A model generated the notes under the pieces. It was not told the origin of the DNA, did not search any database, and was given only the letters and a program-made list of their open reading frames with translations. 64,000 nucleotides of DNA from Acidimicrobiales bacterium (GTDB taxonomy: Bacteria; Actinomycetota; Acidimicrobiia; Acidimicrobiales; AC-14): NCBI GenBank assembly GCA_025463925.1, contig JAODBK010000001.1, positions 19,956-83,955 on the forward strand, written 5' to 3'. The position numbers were made by a program, and so were the translations under genes. Positions 24,118 through 33,197 of this stretch are shown here, one piece after another (within the stretch, counting starts at the first letter, position 1; every line of letters starts with the position of its first letter).

Positions 24118-26601
24118 CTACTCGAGGGCGAGGTCGCCGCCGGCCTCGTCCACGCGGATGGTGGAGCCCTCGGGGTAGCGGCCCTCGAGCAGCGCCAGAG
24201 CGAGCGGGTCGGCGATCTCGCGCTGGATCACGCGCTTGAGCGGGCGGGCCCCGTACGTCGGGTCGTAGCCGGTCTTGGCCAGCCAGTGGCGGGCGTCGGA
24301 CGTGACGTCGAGCACCAACCGGCGGGTCGTCGCCAGCCGAGCGCGCAGCGACTCGAGTTGGATGTCGACGATGCGCTCGATGTCGGCCTCGGTGAGCGGG
24401 CGGAACCGCACGATCTCGTCGATGCGGTTGATGAACTCGGGCTTGAAGAAGTCCCGCGGCTCACCCGGCAAATTCGAGGTCATGATCAGCACGACGTTGG
24501 TGAAGTCGACGGTACGACCTTGGCCGTCGGTCAACCGGCCGTCGTCGAGCAACTGCAACAGCACGTTGAACACGTCGCTGTGCGCCTTCTCGATCTCGTC
24601 GAGCAGCACCACCGCGTACGGCCGGCGCCGGATGGCCTCGGTGAGCTGCCCGCCCTCGTCGTACCCGACGTAGCCGGGCGGCGCGCCGATGAGACGCGCC
24701 ACCGAATGCTTCTCCATGTACTCGCTCATGTCGATGCGGACCATGGCGCGCTCGTCGTCGAACAGGAAGTCGGCGAGGGCGCGGGCCAGCTCGGTCTTGC
24801 CGACACCGGTGGGGCCGAGGAAGAGGAACGAGCCGATGGGCCGGTTGGGATCCGACAGCCCGGCGCGCGACCGGCGGATGGCGTTGGCGACCGCCGTCAC
24901 TGCCTCCTCCTGGCCGACGACCCGCTGGTGCAGGAGGTCCTCCATCCGCACGAGCTTGGCGACCTCGCCTTCCAGCAGTCTCGACACCGGCACGCCGGTC
25001 CACTTGCTCACGACCTCGGCGACGTCCTCGGCGTCGACCTCCTCCTTCAGCATCCGTTGCGTCGCCTGCAGCTCGTCGAGGGCCGCGGTGGCCTCGTCGA
25101 TCTGGCGCTCCAACGCGGGGATCTCGCCGTAGCGGATCTCGGCCGCCTTCTCGAGGTCGGTCTCGCGCTCGAGGGCGCTCCGGCGCTCCTCCAGCTGCTC
25201 CTTCAAGCCACGGATCCGGGCGATCGCCTCCTTCTCCAGCTCCCAGTGCACCTTCATGGCGTCGGCCTGCTCGCGCAGGTCGGCCAGCTCGGCGTCGAGC
25301 GCGTCGAGCCGCTCGCGCGACGCGTCGTCGGTCTCCTTGGCCAGCGCGACCTTCTCGATCTCGAGCTGGCGGATGCGCCGCTCGACGACATCGATCTCGG
25401 TCGGCATCGAGTCGATCTCGATGCGCAGGCGAGACGCCGCCTCGTCCACCAGGTCGATGGCCTTGTCCGGCAAGAAACGGCCGGTGACGTAGCGGTTCGA
25501 CAGGACCGCGGCCGCGACGAGGGCCGCGTCCTGGATGCGCACGCCGTGGTGCACCTCGTAGCGCTCCTTGAGGCCGCGCAGGATCGCGATCGAGTCCTCG
25601 ACGCTGGGCTCGCCGACGTACACCTGCTGGAACCGGCGCTCCAGCGCGGCGTCCTTCTCGATGTACTTGCGGAACTCGTCGAGGGTGGTCGCGCCGATCA
25701 TGCGCAACTCGCCGCGGGCGAGCATCGGCTTGATCATGTTGCCGGCGTCCATCGATCCCTCGGCCGCGCCGGCGCCGACGATGGTGTGCATCTCGTCGAC
25801 GAAGGTGACGACCTCGCCCTCCGAGTCGGTGATCTCCTTGAGCACCGCCTTCAGCCGTTCCTCGAACTCGCCGCGGTACTTCGACCCGGCGACCATCGAC
25901 CCGATGTCGAGCGCGACGACCCGCTTGTTCTTCAGCGACTCGGGGACGTCACCGGCGAGGACCCGTTGCGCCAGCCCTTCCACGATCGCGGTCTTGCCGA
26001 CGCAGGGCTCGCCGATGAGCACCGGGTTGTTCTTGGTGCGGCGGCTCAGCACCTGGATGACGCGGCGGATCTCCTCGTCGCGGCCGATGACCGGATCGAG
26101 CTTGCCCGCCCGGGCGGCCTCGGTGAGGTCGCGGCCGTAGCGCTCGAGGGCCCGGAACGTCTCCTCTGGACTCTGGCTGGTGACGCGATGGCTGCCGCGG
26201 ATGTCGCGCAACACCGTGAGCAGGTCTTCGCGCGACGCGCCGACCGTGTCGGCCATGGCGAGGAGCAGGTGCTCGGTGGAGAGGTAGTCGTCGCGCAGGT
26301 CGGCCCGCACCTTGTCGGCCTCGTCGAGGACGTCGCGGGCCTCGCGCGACAGCGTCGGCTCGGCTCCGCCATACGCCTTCGGCAGGCGGGCCAGCCGCTC
26401 GTCGACCTGGACGATCAGCGTGCGGGCCGGCACCCCGGCCTTCTCGAGCGTCGGCAGCACCACGCCCTCGGGCTGGGCCAGCAGCGCGCTCAGGAGGTGG
26501 TCGGGCGCGACTTCCGGGTGGTTCTCACGCCGGGCCCGCTCGATGGCGGCCTGCATGGCCTCCTGGGTCTTGAGGGTCCAGCGGTTGGGGTCGAGCGCCA
26601 T
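24118..26601 (-). CDS. clpB: Chaperone ATPase ClpB
   Basis: An 827-residue Hsp100 disaggregase that works with DnaK/DnaJ/GrpE to rescue aggregated proteins. It has an N-domain ([20 protein letters not shown]), AAA-1 with Walker A GEPCVGKT and Walker [10 protein letters not shown], a long coiled-coil middle domain (about 390-520), and AAA-2 with GPTGVGKT and [11 protein letters not shown]. The C-terminal [10 protein letters not shown] region follows. Two points are odd: AAA-1 has Cys where GEPGVGKT is usual, and the segment between IMTSNL and [10 protein letters not shown] is shorter than in most ClpB proteins. I chose the ATG at 26601 (GAGG 6 nt upstream), which gives the usual N-terminus. 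A HAIR-like HspR site lies just upstream. Confidence 0.95.
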   Translation of the reverse strand: MALDPNRWTLKTQEAMQAAIERARRENHPEVAPDHLLSALLAQPEGVVLPTLEKAGVPARTLIVQVDERLARLPKAYGGAEPTLSREARDVLDEADKVRADLRDDYLSTEHLLLAMADTVGASREDLLTVLRDIRGSHRVTSQSPEETFRALERYGRDLTEAARAGKLDPVIGRDEEIRRVIQVLSRRTKNNPVLIGEPCVGKTAIVEGLAQRVLAGDVPESLKNKRVVALDIGSMVAGSKYRGEFEERLKAVLKEITDSEGEVVTFVDEMHTIVGAGAAEGSMDAGNMIKPMLARGELRMIGATTLDEFRKYIEKDAALERRFQQVYVGEPSVEDSIAILRGLKERYEVHHGVRIQDAALVAAAVLSNRYVTGRFLPDKAIDLVDEAASRLRIEIDSMPTEIDVVERRIRQLEIEKVALAKETDDASRERLDALDAELADLREQADAMKVHWELEKEAIARIRGLKEQLEERRSALERETDLEKAAEIRYGEIPALERQIDEATAALDELQATQRMLKEEVDAEDVAEVVSKWTGVPVSRLLEGEVAKLVRMEDLLHQRVVGQEEAVTAVANAIRRSRAGLSDPNRPIGSFLFLGPTGVGKTELARALADFLFDDERAMVRIDMSEYMEKHSVARLIGAPPGYVGYDEGGQLTEAIRRRPYAVVLLDEIEKAHSDVFNVLLQLLDDGRLTDGQGRTVDFTNVVLIMTSNLPGEPRDFFKPEFINRIDEIVRFRPLTEADIERIVDIQLESLRARLATTRRLVLDVTSDARHWLAKTGYDPTYGARPLKRVIQREIADPLALALLEGRYPEGSTIRVDEAGGDLALE

Positions 26602-26636
26602 GCCGTACCTCGGTGGTTTCACTCGTGGTCAACAAA

Positions 26637-26657
26637 GTTGAGTGTCAGTGTATCAAG
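26637..26657. promoter_or_regulatory. HAIR-like element (HspR operator) upstream of clpB
   Basis: GTTGAGT-GTCAGTG-TATCAAG fits the HspR-associated inverted repeat CTTGAGT-N7-ACTCAAG at 11 of 14 conserved positions. It sits about 35-55 bp before the clpB start, where repression by HspR with DnaK as co-repressor would be expected. The hspR gene is in this window at 61066-61443. It also lies 36 bp before the divergent glycosyltransferase start. Confidence 0.7.
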
Positions 26658-26692
26658 CTTGGGCGTGGATGCCCAGGGCCTACCGTGAGGCG

Positions 26693-27736
26693 ATGATCGT
26701 CGTCAACGGGCGGTTCCTCCGGGCCGACCCGACCGGCCTGCACCGGGTGGCCCGGGCGCTGCTCGACGCCGCCCGGGCCGGCGGTCTCGACGCCGAGGTG
26801 CTGGCGCCGTCGGGGGTCGCCGACCGCCGGGTCGACCGCCACCTGGCGGCGCCCTGGCCGGGCCGGGCCGGCGACCACCTCTGGGAGCAGGTCGTGCTGC
26901 CGGCGGCCGCCGGGTCGCGGCCGGTGCTGTCGCTGGCCAACACCTCGCCGCTGGCGGCCCGGCACTCCGCGGTCGTCGTGCACGACCTGGCCCCGACGGT
27001 GCACCCCGAGTGGTTCCGGCCCGAGCTGCGGCTGTACGGCCGCATGGTGCTGGCCGGTGCCCGGCGGGCCGAGCTGGTGTTCACGGTCTCGCACGCGATG
27101 GCGGCCGAGCTGCGCGACGCCGGCGTGCGGGCGCCGGTGCACGTCGTGCCGAACGCGGTGTTCCCGGAGTTCCGGCCGGTCCCGGCCACCGACGTGGCCG
27201 CGGTGCTCGACCGCCTCGGTGTCGAGCCGCCGTACGTCGTGCACCTCGGCTGGGCCGACCCGCGCAAGGACGTGATCACCGCGCTGGCCGCCCACCGCGC
27301 GGTCTTCCCGCGTCGGCCGCACAACCTGGTGCTGGCCGGCCTGGCCCACCGCAACTTCGCGACGGTGCCGGTGCCCGACTGGCCGAGCGTCCGCCAGGTC
27401 GGGTACGTGGCCGACGACGACCTGCCGGCGCTGCTGACGGGCGCGGCCGCGCTCGTGTACCCGTCGGTGTACGAGGGGTTCGGGCTGCCGCCGGTCGAGG
27501 CGATGGCCTGCGGCACGCCGGCGATCGTCAGCGACATTCCCGTGCTGCGGGAGGCGACCGACGGCCGGGCGTTCTATGCGCCCGTCGGCGACGTCGAGGC
27601 GTGGGCCGCGCTCATCGAGCGGGCGCTGGCCGGCGAGCTCGAGGCGTCAGGCCCCCGCGACTGGCACTGGGCCGATGCCGGCGCGCTCGTGGTCGACGCG
27701 CTCGGCCGGCTCGGGCTCGGCGCCATCCGTCGGTAG
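26693..27736 (+). CDS. GT4 family glycosyltransferase
   Basis: A 347-residue GT-B enzyme. Notable motifs are GRFLRADPTGLHRVARALLD near the start, the middle VFTVSHAMAAELRDAGV and VHVVPNAVFPEF, and the C-terminal LVYPSVYEGFGLPPVEAMAC, which carries the E-x7-E donor-binding signature. A GTGAGG ribosome-binding site lies 3 nt before the ATG at 26693. The gene is divergent from clpB and convergent with the glycosyltransferase at 27647-28876. The last 90 nt of the two coding regions overlap on opposite strands. The sugar specificity is unknown (mannosyltransferase-like). Confidence 0.88.
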   Translation: MIVVNGRFLRADPTGLHRVARALLDAARAGGLDAEVLAPSGVADRRVDRHLAAPWPGRAGDHLWEQVVLPAAAGSRPVLSLANTSPLAARHSAVVVHDLAPTVHPEWFRPELRLYGRMVLAGARRAELVFTVSHAMAAELRDAGVRAPVHVVPNAVFPEFRPVPATDVAAVLDRLGVEPPYVVHLGWADPRKDVITALAAHRAVFPRRPHNLVLAGLAHRNFATVPVPDWPSVRQVGYVADDDLPALLTGAAALVYPSVYEGFGLPPVEAMACGTPAIVSDIPVLREATDGRAFYAPVGDVEAWAALIERALAGELEASGPRDWHWADAGALVVDALGRLGLGAIRR

Positions 27737-28876
27737 CCCCGCCAGCTCCTCCATCACGTCGTCGATCCGCGCCACGAACGTGTCCCAGCCGAACTCGGTG
27801 GCCCTCGCCCGGGCGGCGCCGCGCACCGCGGCGAGCATCCGGTCGTCGGCCCGCAGGACGTCGGCCATCTTCGACGCGAACGCCTGCGGATCGTCGGGCA
27901 GCAGCCAGCCGGTACGGCCGTCGAGCACCGACTCGCTCGGCCCGCCGCTCGCCACGGCCAGCACCGGCGTGCCACACGCCATCGCCTCGAGCGGGACGAT
28001 GCCCCAGTCCTCGTTGGGCGGCGTGAACACCAGCGCGATCGCCTCCTGGTACAGCTGCAGCAGCCGCTCGTCGGTCGGGTTGGGCTCGAAGAACACCGGC
28101 AAGCCGGCGCAGGCTCGCCGCAGCCGCTCCAGGTACGGCCCGCTCTTCTCGTCCACGGCACCGGCCACCACGACCTCGGCATGGAGGCCGGCGTCGATCA
28201 CGCGCGACAACGCCTTGACGGCCAGCTCGATGTTCTTCTGCCACATGATGCGACCGGCGACGAGGAACATCGCCTTGCGCGCCGCCAGCGGCGGCACGAA
28301 CCGCTCGACGTCGACACCGGGGTGCAGGATCTCCACCGGCCCCGCCGGCTTGAGGCCGGCGGCGGCGACGCGGCGGCCGGTCTCGCTGCTGTTCACGAAG
28401 ACGTGCTGGTACCGCTGCCACACCCGCCGGTCGACCGCGCCGAACGCCGGGCCGAGCAGCCCCAGCGCCAGCGCCTTGCGGCGGTCCTGCGCTTTGAGCG
28501 CGTCACGCGTGACCGGGTCGTGCAGGATCTTGAGCGGCGTGTGGCAGTAGCACGCGGTCGGCAGCTTGTTGCGGACGGCGACGAGGTCGCCGAGGCCGTC
28601 CGAGGAGATCAGCAGCGCCCGCTCACCGGCGAGCGGCAGGCGGCTGCGGGCCATGGTGACCGCGGCGTGGGCGAGCGGTCGGATCGAGCGGCGGACCCTG
28701 ACCGACGGCTCGAGCGGGACCACCGCCATGCCCCGCAGTTCGGGGAACGTGGTGTCCGGCGCGTAGTGGTGGGTGTACAGCGTCCAGTCGTGGCGGCTGC
28801 GCGACATCAGCTCGACGATGCAACGCTCGATGCCGCCGCTGAGGTAGGTCCAGGGGTGGTAGAGGGCGAGCCGCAC
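27647..28876 (-). CDS. GT4 family glycosyltransferase
   Basis: A 409-residue GT-B enzyme from the GTG at 28876. It begins RLALYHPWTYLSGGIERCIV (the Gly-rich acceptor loop) and contains ACYCHTPLKILHD, HVFVNSSETGRRVAAAGLK, FLVAGRIMWQKNIELAVKAL and VFTPPNEDWGIVPLEAMACG. This is the GT4 donor motif and resembles mannosyltransferases of the WbaZ/PimB type. It follows the Wzy-like gene after 41 nt and ends a four-gene minus-strand unit (GT2, Wzz, Wzy, GT4). The C-terminal 30 codons overlap the opposite-strand glycosyltransferase. Confidence 0.87.
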   Translation of the reverse strand: MRLALYHPWTYLSGGIERCIVELMSRSRHDWTLYTHHYAPDTTFPELRGMAVVPLEPSVRVRRSIRPLAHAAVTMARSRLPLAGERALLISSDGLGDLVAVRNKLPTACYCHTPLKILHDPVTRDALKAQDRRKALALGLLGPAFGAVDRRVWQRYQHVFVNSSETGRRVAAAGLKPAGPVEILHPGVDVERFVPPLAARKAMFLVAGRIMWQKNIELAVKALSRVIDAGLHAEVVVAGAVDEKSGPYLERLRRACAGLPVFFEPNPTDERLLQLYQEAIALVFTPPNEDWGIVPLEAMACGTPVLAVASGGPSESVLDGRTGWLLPDDPQAFASKMADVLRADDRMLAAVRGAARARATEFGWDTFVARIDDVMEELAGLPTDGAEPEPAERVDHERAGIGPVPVAGA

Positions 28877-28917
28877 GATTCTGTTCTGTTCGACGAAATC
28901 CGCCCGGAAACCTGCCC

Positions 28918-30693
28918 TTAGGGCCGGTTCCGCGCCCGCCCGGCCCAGCCGGGCTGCAGGCGAGGAATGCCGGCGAGGACGAGCCCGAGGGCGGCCAGCC
29001 AGACGGGTGCGGTCCGGGCCGGTGTCGGGATGGCCCGCACCACCGGGCCGGCGTCGTGCACCTTGAACCCGACGAGGAACCCGAGGCCCGAGACCAGTCG
29101 CCGCTCGACCGTCCGCAGGTCGCGTCCCTCGTCGACCACGAGACGCAGGGTGCCGGTCGAGTTCGAACCCGGGATCTGGCGGCACGTCGCCGCGACCCCG
29201 CCGCTCTCGGCGGCCCGCTTCGTCACGACGCCGCACACGGTCGCGGTATACGTCTTGCCGGTGTCGAAGCCGGAGTTGGTGCTGGTGGCCATCACGGGCA
29301 CCGGCCACGTCTCGAACAGCGCCCGGCCCACGTCGTAGCGGGGCCAGGCCACCAACACGACGAAGCCCGCGGCCAGCCCGGCGGCGGCGGCCGCGGCCGG
29401 CCACGCCATCCGGCCGCGCCGGACCTCGGCAGTGATCGGGCCGCGCTCGATCGCGAGCTCGGCCGCGACGACGCCGACGCCGGCGAGGAGCCAGAACACC
29501 TTGCCGATGCCCAGGGCGAACATGTCGATCGTGCTGGCCGCGCCCAACAACGCGACGAGACCACCGAGGCACGCGGCCGCGACCATCCGGGGGTACCCGC
29601 GCCCGCGCAGTCCCCACGCCACCGCGACCGCGGCGCCGAACCACAGCGCGCCGAGCGTCACCAGGCCGACCACGCCGAGCTCGCCGTAGGTCTCCAGGTA
29701 CAGGTTGTCGGTCGGCCCGATCCGTGGGGCCAGGCCGCCGAAGCCCCGTCCGGTCCAGGGGTGGCGGGCCGCCAACTCGGCCACGACCGGTGGCCGCTCG
29801 CGACGGACCTGCGACGAGCCCGCGGTCTCCCGGCCGTTGAACGCGCTGCGGACGCCGGGCAGGACGAACGACCCGACGAGGACGATGGCGGCGACGGCCA
29901 GCACGACCGGCGCTTGGCGCCACGCGCCACTGAACACGAGGAAGACGGCGCCGCCGACGATGAGGCAGATCACCGCGCTGCGGCTGATGGTGAGGATGCT
30001 CACCACGGCGAACAGCGCAGCCAACGGCGCCGCCAGCCAGCGGCGGCGCAGGAACGACTCGGCAGCCAGCGCCAGCGGCGCCGCGCAGCTCAGCGCGATC
30101 CCGAGCTCCTGCGGGTAGGTGAACGACACCGACGGTCGCGGCTCGCCGTGGCGGCGCGACAACGGCAATGCCTCCGGCCGGGTGGCGCTGATGCGCCGGT
30201 AGACGAACTGCACGACATGCTGGCCGGTGAGGCGTTCGTAGACGCCGGCCACGGCCATCACCGCGAACGTCGCCAGCACGACCTCCACCACCCAGCGCAC
30301 GTCGTCGATGGCGCGGATCGCGGCGACGACGACCCAGTACAGCAACGCGAAGTACGCCAGCTCGACCCATCGCCAGGCCGCGCCGGTGAGCGACGCGTCG
30401 TTGCTGACGCCCAGCACGCCGACCGCCAGGGTGACGGCCAGGGCGATCACGAGCAGGTGGTCGATCGGCGTGCCGCCGATCCGCACCCGCTGCCGGGCCA
30501 GGCCGGCGGCGAAGGCCGCGAGGACCACGTACGAGACGGTGATGCGCGTCGTCACCCCGCTCAGCGGCACGACGAGGCTCGCCGGGATGAGCAGGGTGGT
30601 GACGATGAAGACCACGAACGCCGTGCGGAGCGGGGCCAGTGCCAGCACGAACGCGAGGCCGACGGTCCCCAAGATGACGCCGGCTTGGATCAT
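28918..30693 (-). CDS. O-antigen ligase/polymerase-like membrane protein (second Wzy)
   Basis: A 591-residue membrane protein with about ten hydrophobic segments in its first 450 residues. The Wzy_C/O-antigen ligase pattern is clear: ELAARHPWTGRGFGGLAPRI, then TDNLYLETYGELGVVGLVTL. An additional extracytoplasmic C-terminal domain (about 460-560), flanked by one more hydrophobic segment, is not part of the usual family and contains two cysteines. It resembles the chain-length-regulator beta domain encoded just upstream (residues TSTNSGFDTGKTYTATVCGV), hinting at a built-in length-control element. The ATG at 30693 follows the Wzz-like gene after 10 nt. Confidence 0.82.
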   Translation of the reverse strand: MIQAGVILGTVGLAFVLALAPLRTAFVVFIVTTLLIPASLVVPLSGVTTRITVSYVVLAAFAAGLARQRVRIGGTPIDHLLVIALAVTLAVGVLGVSNDASLTGAAWRWVELAYFALLYWVVVAAIRAIDDVRWVVEVVLATFAVMAVAGVYERLTGQHVVQFVYRRISATRPEALPLSRRHGEPRPSVSFTYPQELGIALSCAAPLALAAESFLRRRWLAAPLAALFAVVSILTISRSAVICLIVGGAVFLVFSGAWRQAPVVLAVAAIVLVGSFVLPGVRSAFNGRETAGSSQVRRERPPVVAELAARHPWTGRGFGGLAPRIGPTDNLYLETYGELGVVGLVTLGALWFGAAVAVAWGLRGRGYPRMVAAACLGGLVALLGAASTIDMFALGIGKVFWLLAGVGVVAAELAIERGPITAEVRRGRMAWPAAAAAAGLAAGFVVLVAWPRYDVGRALFETWPVPVMATSTNSGFDTGKTYTATVCGVVTKRAAESGGVAATCRQIPGSNSTGTLRLVVDEGRDLRTVERRLVSGLGFLVGFKVHDAGPVVRAIPTPARTAPVWLAALGLVLAGIPRLQPGWAGRARNRP

Positions 30694-30703
30694 CGCGCGG
30701 CGG

Positions 30704-31303
30704 TCAGTGCGGCTCGCGGCGCGCCAGCTGCACCGCGGCGTACGCGCCGACCAGCACGACGACGCCGGCGATGGCCGCGGCCGCCGTCTCCCGCTTCCGC
30801 GTCGGCCGGAGCTTCTGCGCGCCCTTGGCCCGGTCGACGACCGAGAGGATGAACCGCTGGTCCGCCGGAATGCCGTTGGACCGTTGCTCGTCGTCGGCAA
30901 AGGTGCTGAGGTACTCGGCGGCGCCGTTGGCGAAGCGGCGCGAGTCGCCGGCCTTGCCCGTGCGGGCGGTGACGACGATCAGGAGCGAGTTCAGCGGCGA
31001 CACCGTCGTGAGGCTCGCCCGGAGGTAATCGGAGGACGTGCCCAGCTGCGCGGCCAGCGGACCGAGGATGGTGTCGGTGTCGACGAGCGGCCCGTATTTG
31101 GCCCGGATGCGCGAGAGCTTGTCGACCTGGAGGTCGCTGCCGGTCGCCACAAGGCGCGGCTGGTCGACGGCGACCGCGGCCGACGCGGTGTAGACGGGCG
31201 GGCGGCTGGCCACGATGGCGGCGGCGACCGCGGCCGCGATGCCACCCAGGATCACCGCGGCGACGACAGCCGCGACCTTCGGGGGCCAAAGACGACCTTG
31301 CAC
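30704..31303 (-). CDS. Wzz-like chain-length determinant protein
   Basis: A 199-residue protein with N-terminal and C-terminal transmembrane helices (VAAVVAAVILGGIAAAVAAA; AAAIAGVVVLVGAYAAVQLA) flanking an extracytoplasmic domain. That domain has YTASAAVAVDQPRLVATGSD and VSPLNSLLIVVTARTGKAGD. This is the Wzz/Wzc periplasmic topology without a kinase domain and with a short, reduced coiled coil. Placed immediately before a Wzy-like polymerase, it probably regulates that enzyme's product length. ATG at 31303; some of the family are twice this size. Confidence 0.7.
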   Translation of the reverse strand: MQGRLWPPKVAAVVAAVILGGIAAAVAAAIVASRPPVYTASAAVAVDQPRLVATGSDLQVDKLSRIRAKYGPLVDTDTILGPLAAQLGTSSDYLRASLTTVSPLNSLLIVVTARTGKAGDSRRFANGAAEYLSTFADDEQRSNGIPADQRFILSVVDRAKGAQKLRPTRKRETAAAAIAGVVVLVGAYAAVQLARREPH

Positions 31304-31344
31304 CCCGTCATGCTAAATGACGGTCCCCCGCCGACGACGAATCG

Positions 31345-32253
31345 TCAGCGGCCGCCGGTGGCGAACCGGTCGCCGGCGAGCGGCCTTCGCCGGGCGGCGA
31401 GCGCGCCCCGCACCACGCCGGCGACCTGCACGGCGTTGGCGGCGGCCGGCATGACATGGCCGTGGCGCGCCTCGACCAGCGCCGCCCGCGCGCCCCGCCA
31501 CCACAGCCGCTCGCGGAGGAGCCGGCGACCGGCTTCCGGGTCGATCCGTGCCGCCTTCGCGGCGAACGCCCCGCTGCCGATGCCGTAGCCATGGCGGACA
31601 CGGAGCCACTGGCTGGTGGCGCGGTGCTGCTCGTGGCGCACCACGATCGCCGGGTCGTACACGCCGTCCCATCCGCGGCGAAGGGCGCGCCAGACGGCGT
31701 CGTGATCCTCGGCGGCGCGGAACACCGCGCCGGCGCCGAGGAGCTCGTCGAACCCGCCGATGTCGGCGAGCGCGGCGCGCCGGAAGGCCATGTTGGCGCC
31801 GTGGCCGACGTCGACCGGATCGGCCGGGCCGGGCGCGCCGAACCGCCGCCGCTCGCCGGCGTCGCGCACCGAGAGGCGCGGGCCGTCGTCCTGCACCGGG
31901 AGGACCCGACCGAACGCGAAGCCGATGGCCCGGTCGTCGCCGGCGTCGAACGCCTGCGCGACCGCGTCGAGCCAGCCGGGCTCGACGCGGCAGTCGTCGT
32001 CGGTGAACGCGAGCACCGCGGCACTCGTCGCCCGGACGCCGACGTTGCGGGCGCGGGCCAGGCCCGGCCGGTCGCAACGCACGGCGCGGAGGCCGGCGTC
32101 AGCCGCGGCCGCGAGGGTGCCGACGCCTTTGGACGCCGAGTCGACGACGATCGCCTCGTCGCCCGGCCGCAACGCCGCGACCACCGAGGCCAGCGCGTCC
32201 CGGAGCAGCGCGGCGCGGTCCCGCGAGCACACCACGACCGCGACGGGGGGCAC
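31345..32253 (-). CDS. GT2 family glycosyltransferase
   Basis: A 302-residue GT-A enzyme. VAVVVCSRDRAALLRDALAS starts the fold, VVDSASKGVGT is the nucleotide loop, VLAFTDDDCRVEPGW carries the metal-binding acidic triad, and GGFDELLGAGAVFRAAED holds the catalytic ED. No membrane segment is evident. It resembles the pair at 34246-36118 and probably shares ancestry with them. It is divergent from the GT2 at 32280, with only 26 bp between the starts. It heads the unit that continues to Wzz and Wzy. Confidence 0.88.
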   Translation of the reverse strand: MPPVAVVVCSRDRAALLRDALASVVAALRPGDEAIVVDSASKGVGTLAAAADAGLRAVRCDRPGLARARNVGVRATSAAVLAFTDDDCRVEPGWLDAVAQAFDAGDDRAIGFAFGRVLPVQDDGPRLSVRDAGERRRFGAPGPADPVDVGHGANMAFRRAALADIGGFDELLGAGAVFRAAEDHDAVWRALRRGWDGVYDPAIVVRHEQHRATSQWLRVRHGYGIGSGAFAAKAARIDPEAGRRLLRERLWWRGARAALVEARHGHVMPAAANAVQVAGVVRGALAARRRPLAGDRFATGGR

Positions 32254-32279
32254 GGCCGTATCATGACCCGACCCGGTCG

Positions 32280-33197
32280 ATGAGCCCCGTACTCTCAGTC
32301 GTCATCCCCACGCGCGACCGCGAGCGCCGGCTGGCCCGGGCGCTGGCCTCAGTGCAGGGCCAGACGATCACCGACATCGAGATCCTCGTCGTCGACGACG
32401 CCTCCACCGACGACACCGCGGCACTGCTCGCCCGCGAGGCCGCGGCCGACCCGCGGATCCGCGTCATCACCAACGCGGTCTCGGTCGGCGGCGCCGCGGC
32501 CCGCAACCGCGCACTGGCGGTCGCGTCCGGCGAGCACCTGGGCTTCTGCGACGACGACGACGAGTGGCTGCCCAGCAAAGCCGAGCGCCAGCTGGCCCAC
32601 CTCGCCGAGCATCCGGCGTTGGGGCTCGTCGGCTGCTGGTCGGAGCTGGTGGACGCCCGCGCCGGCGACGAGCCGGTCGCGTACCGCGGCCCGGTCGACA
32701 TCGACCACGCCGACCTCCTCTGGGACAACTTCATCGGGAGCGCGTCGTTCGCGATCGTGCGCCGGTCGGCGTTGGGACCGGGCGAACCCTTCCGCTTCGA
32801 CGAGCGCTTCCGGGCGTTCCAGGACTGGGAGCTGTGGCTGCGGATCTCGGAGCACTGCCCGGTCGCGGTGCTGCCCGAGCCGCTGTGCCGGTACCACGCC
32901 CACGAGGATGCGCGCATCACCCGTTCACCCGACGCGGTGCTGGCGGCGCGGCGGTTGCTCGTCGCGCGGCACGCCGCCGAGATGCCAGCCACGGTGCGGG
33001 CGTACCACCGGGCCCGGCTGGCCCTCGACGATCCGACCCGCGGGCCGGTCGACCGGGTGCGGGTGTTGGCGTCGACGACACCGCGGGTGCTGTGGCTGCT
33101 GGCCGCGGCCTCGATCGTCGGGCGCAGCGGCTGGCACCGGGACGATCCCGCCGCCGGGTCCGCCCGGCTGCACCGCGCGGTCCACGGTCGCCGATGA
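32280..33197 (+). CDS. GT2 family glycosyltransferase
   Basis: A 305-residue GT-A enzyme with LSVVIPTRDRERRLARALAS, ILVVDDASTDDTAALL, HLGFCDDDDEWLPSKAERQL and FRAFQDWELWLRISEHCP. The last is the W-D-x-E-L-W acceptor motif typical of capsule GT2 enzymes. ATG at 32280. It overlaps the following GT4 gene as ATGA, so the two are translated together and likely add successive sugars. Confidence 0.88.
   Translation: MSPVLSVVIPTRDRERRLARALASVQGQTITDIEILVVDDASTDDTAALLAREAAADPRIRVITNAVSVGGAAARNRALAVASGEHLGFCDDDDEWLPSKAERQLAHLAEHPALGLVGCWSELVDARAGDEPVAYRGPVDIDHADLLWDNFIGSASFAIVRRSALGPGEPFRFDERFRAFQDWELWLRISEHCPVAVLPEPLCRYHAHEDARITRSPDAVLAARRLLVARHAAEMPATVRAYHRARLALDDPTRGPVDRVRVLASTTPRVLWLLAAASIVGRSGWHRDDPAAGSARLHRAVHGRR

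Noticed and set aside
23040..26688. A 1217-codon open frame on the plus strand across the clpB region.
   Set aside because: ClpB on the minus strand is unmistakable; the plus frame is repetitive, Leu/Val/Asp/Arg-rich antisense sequence without domains.
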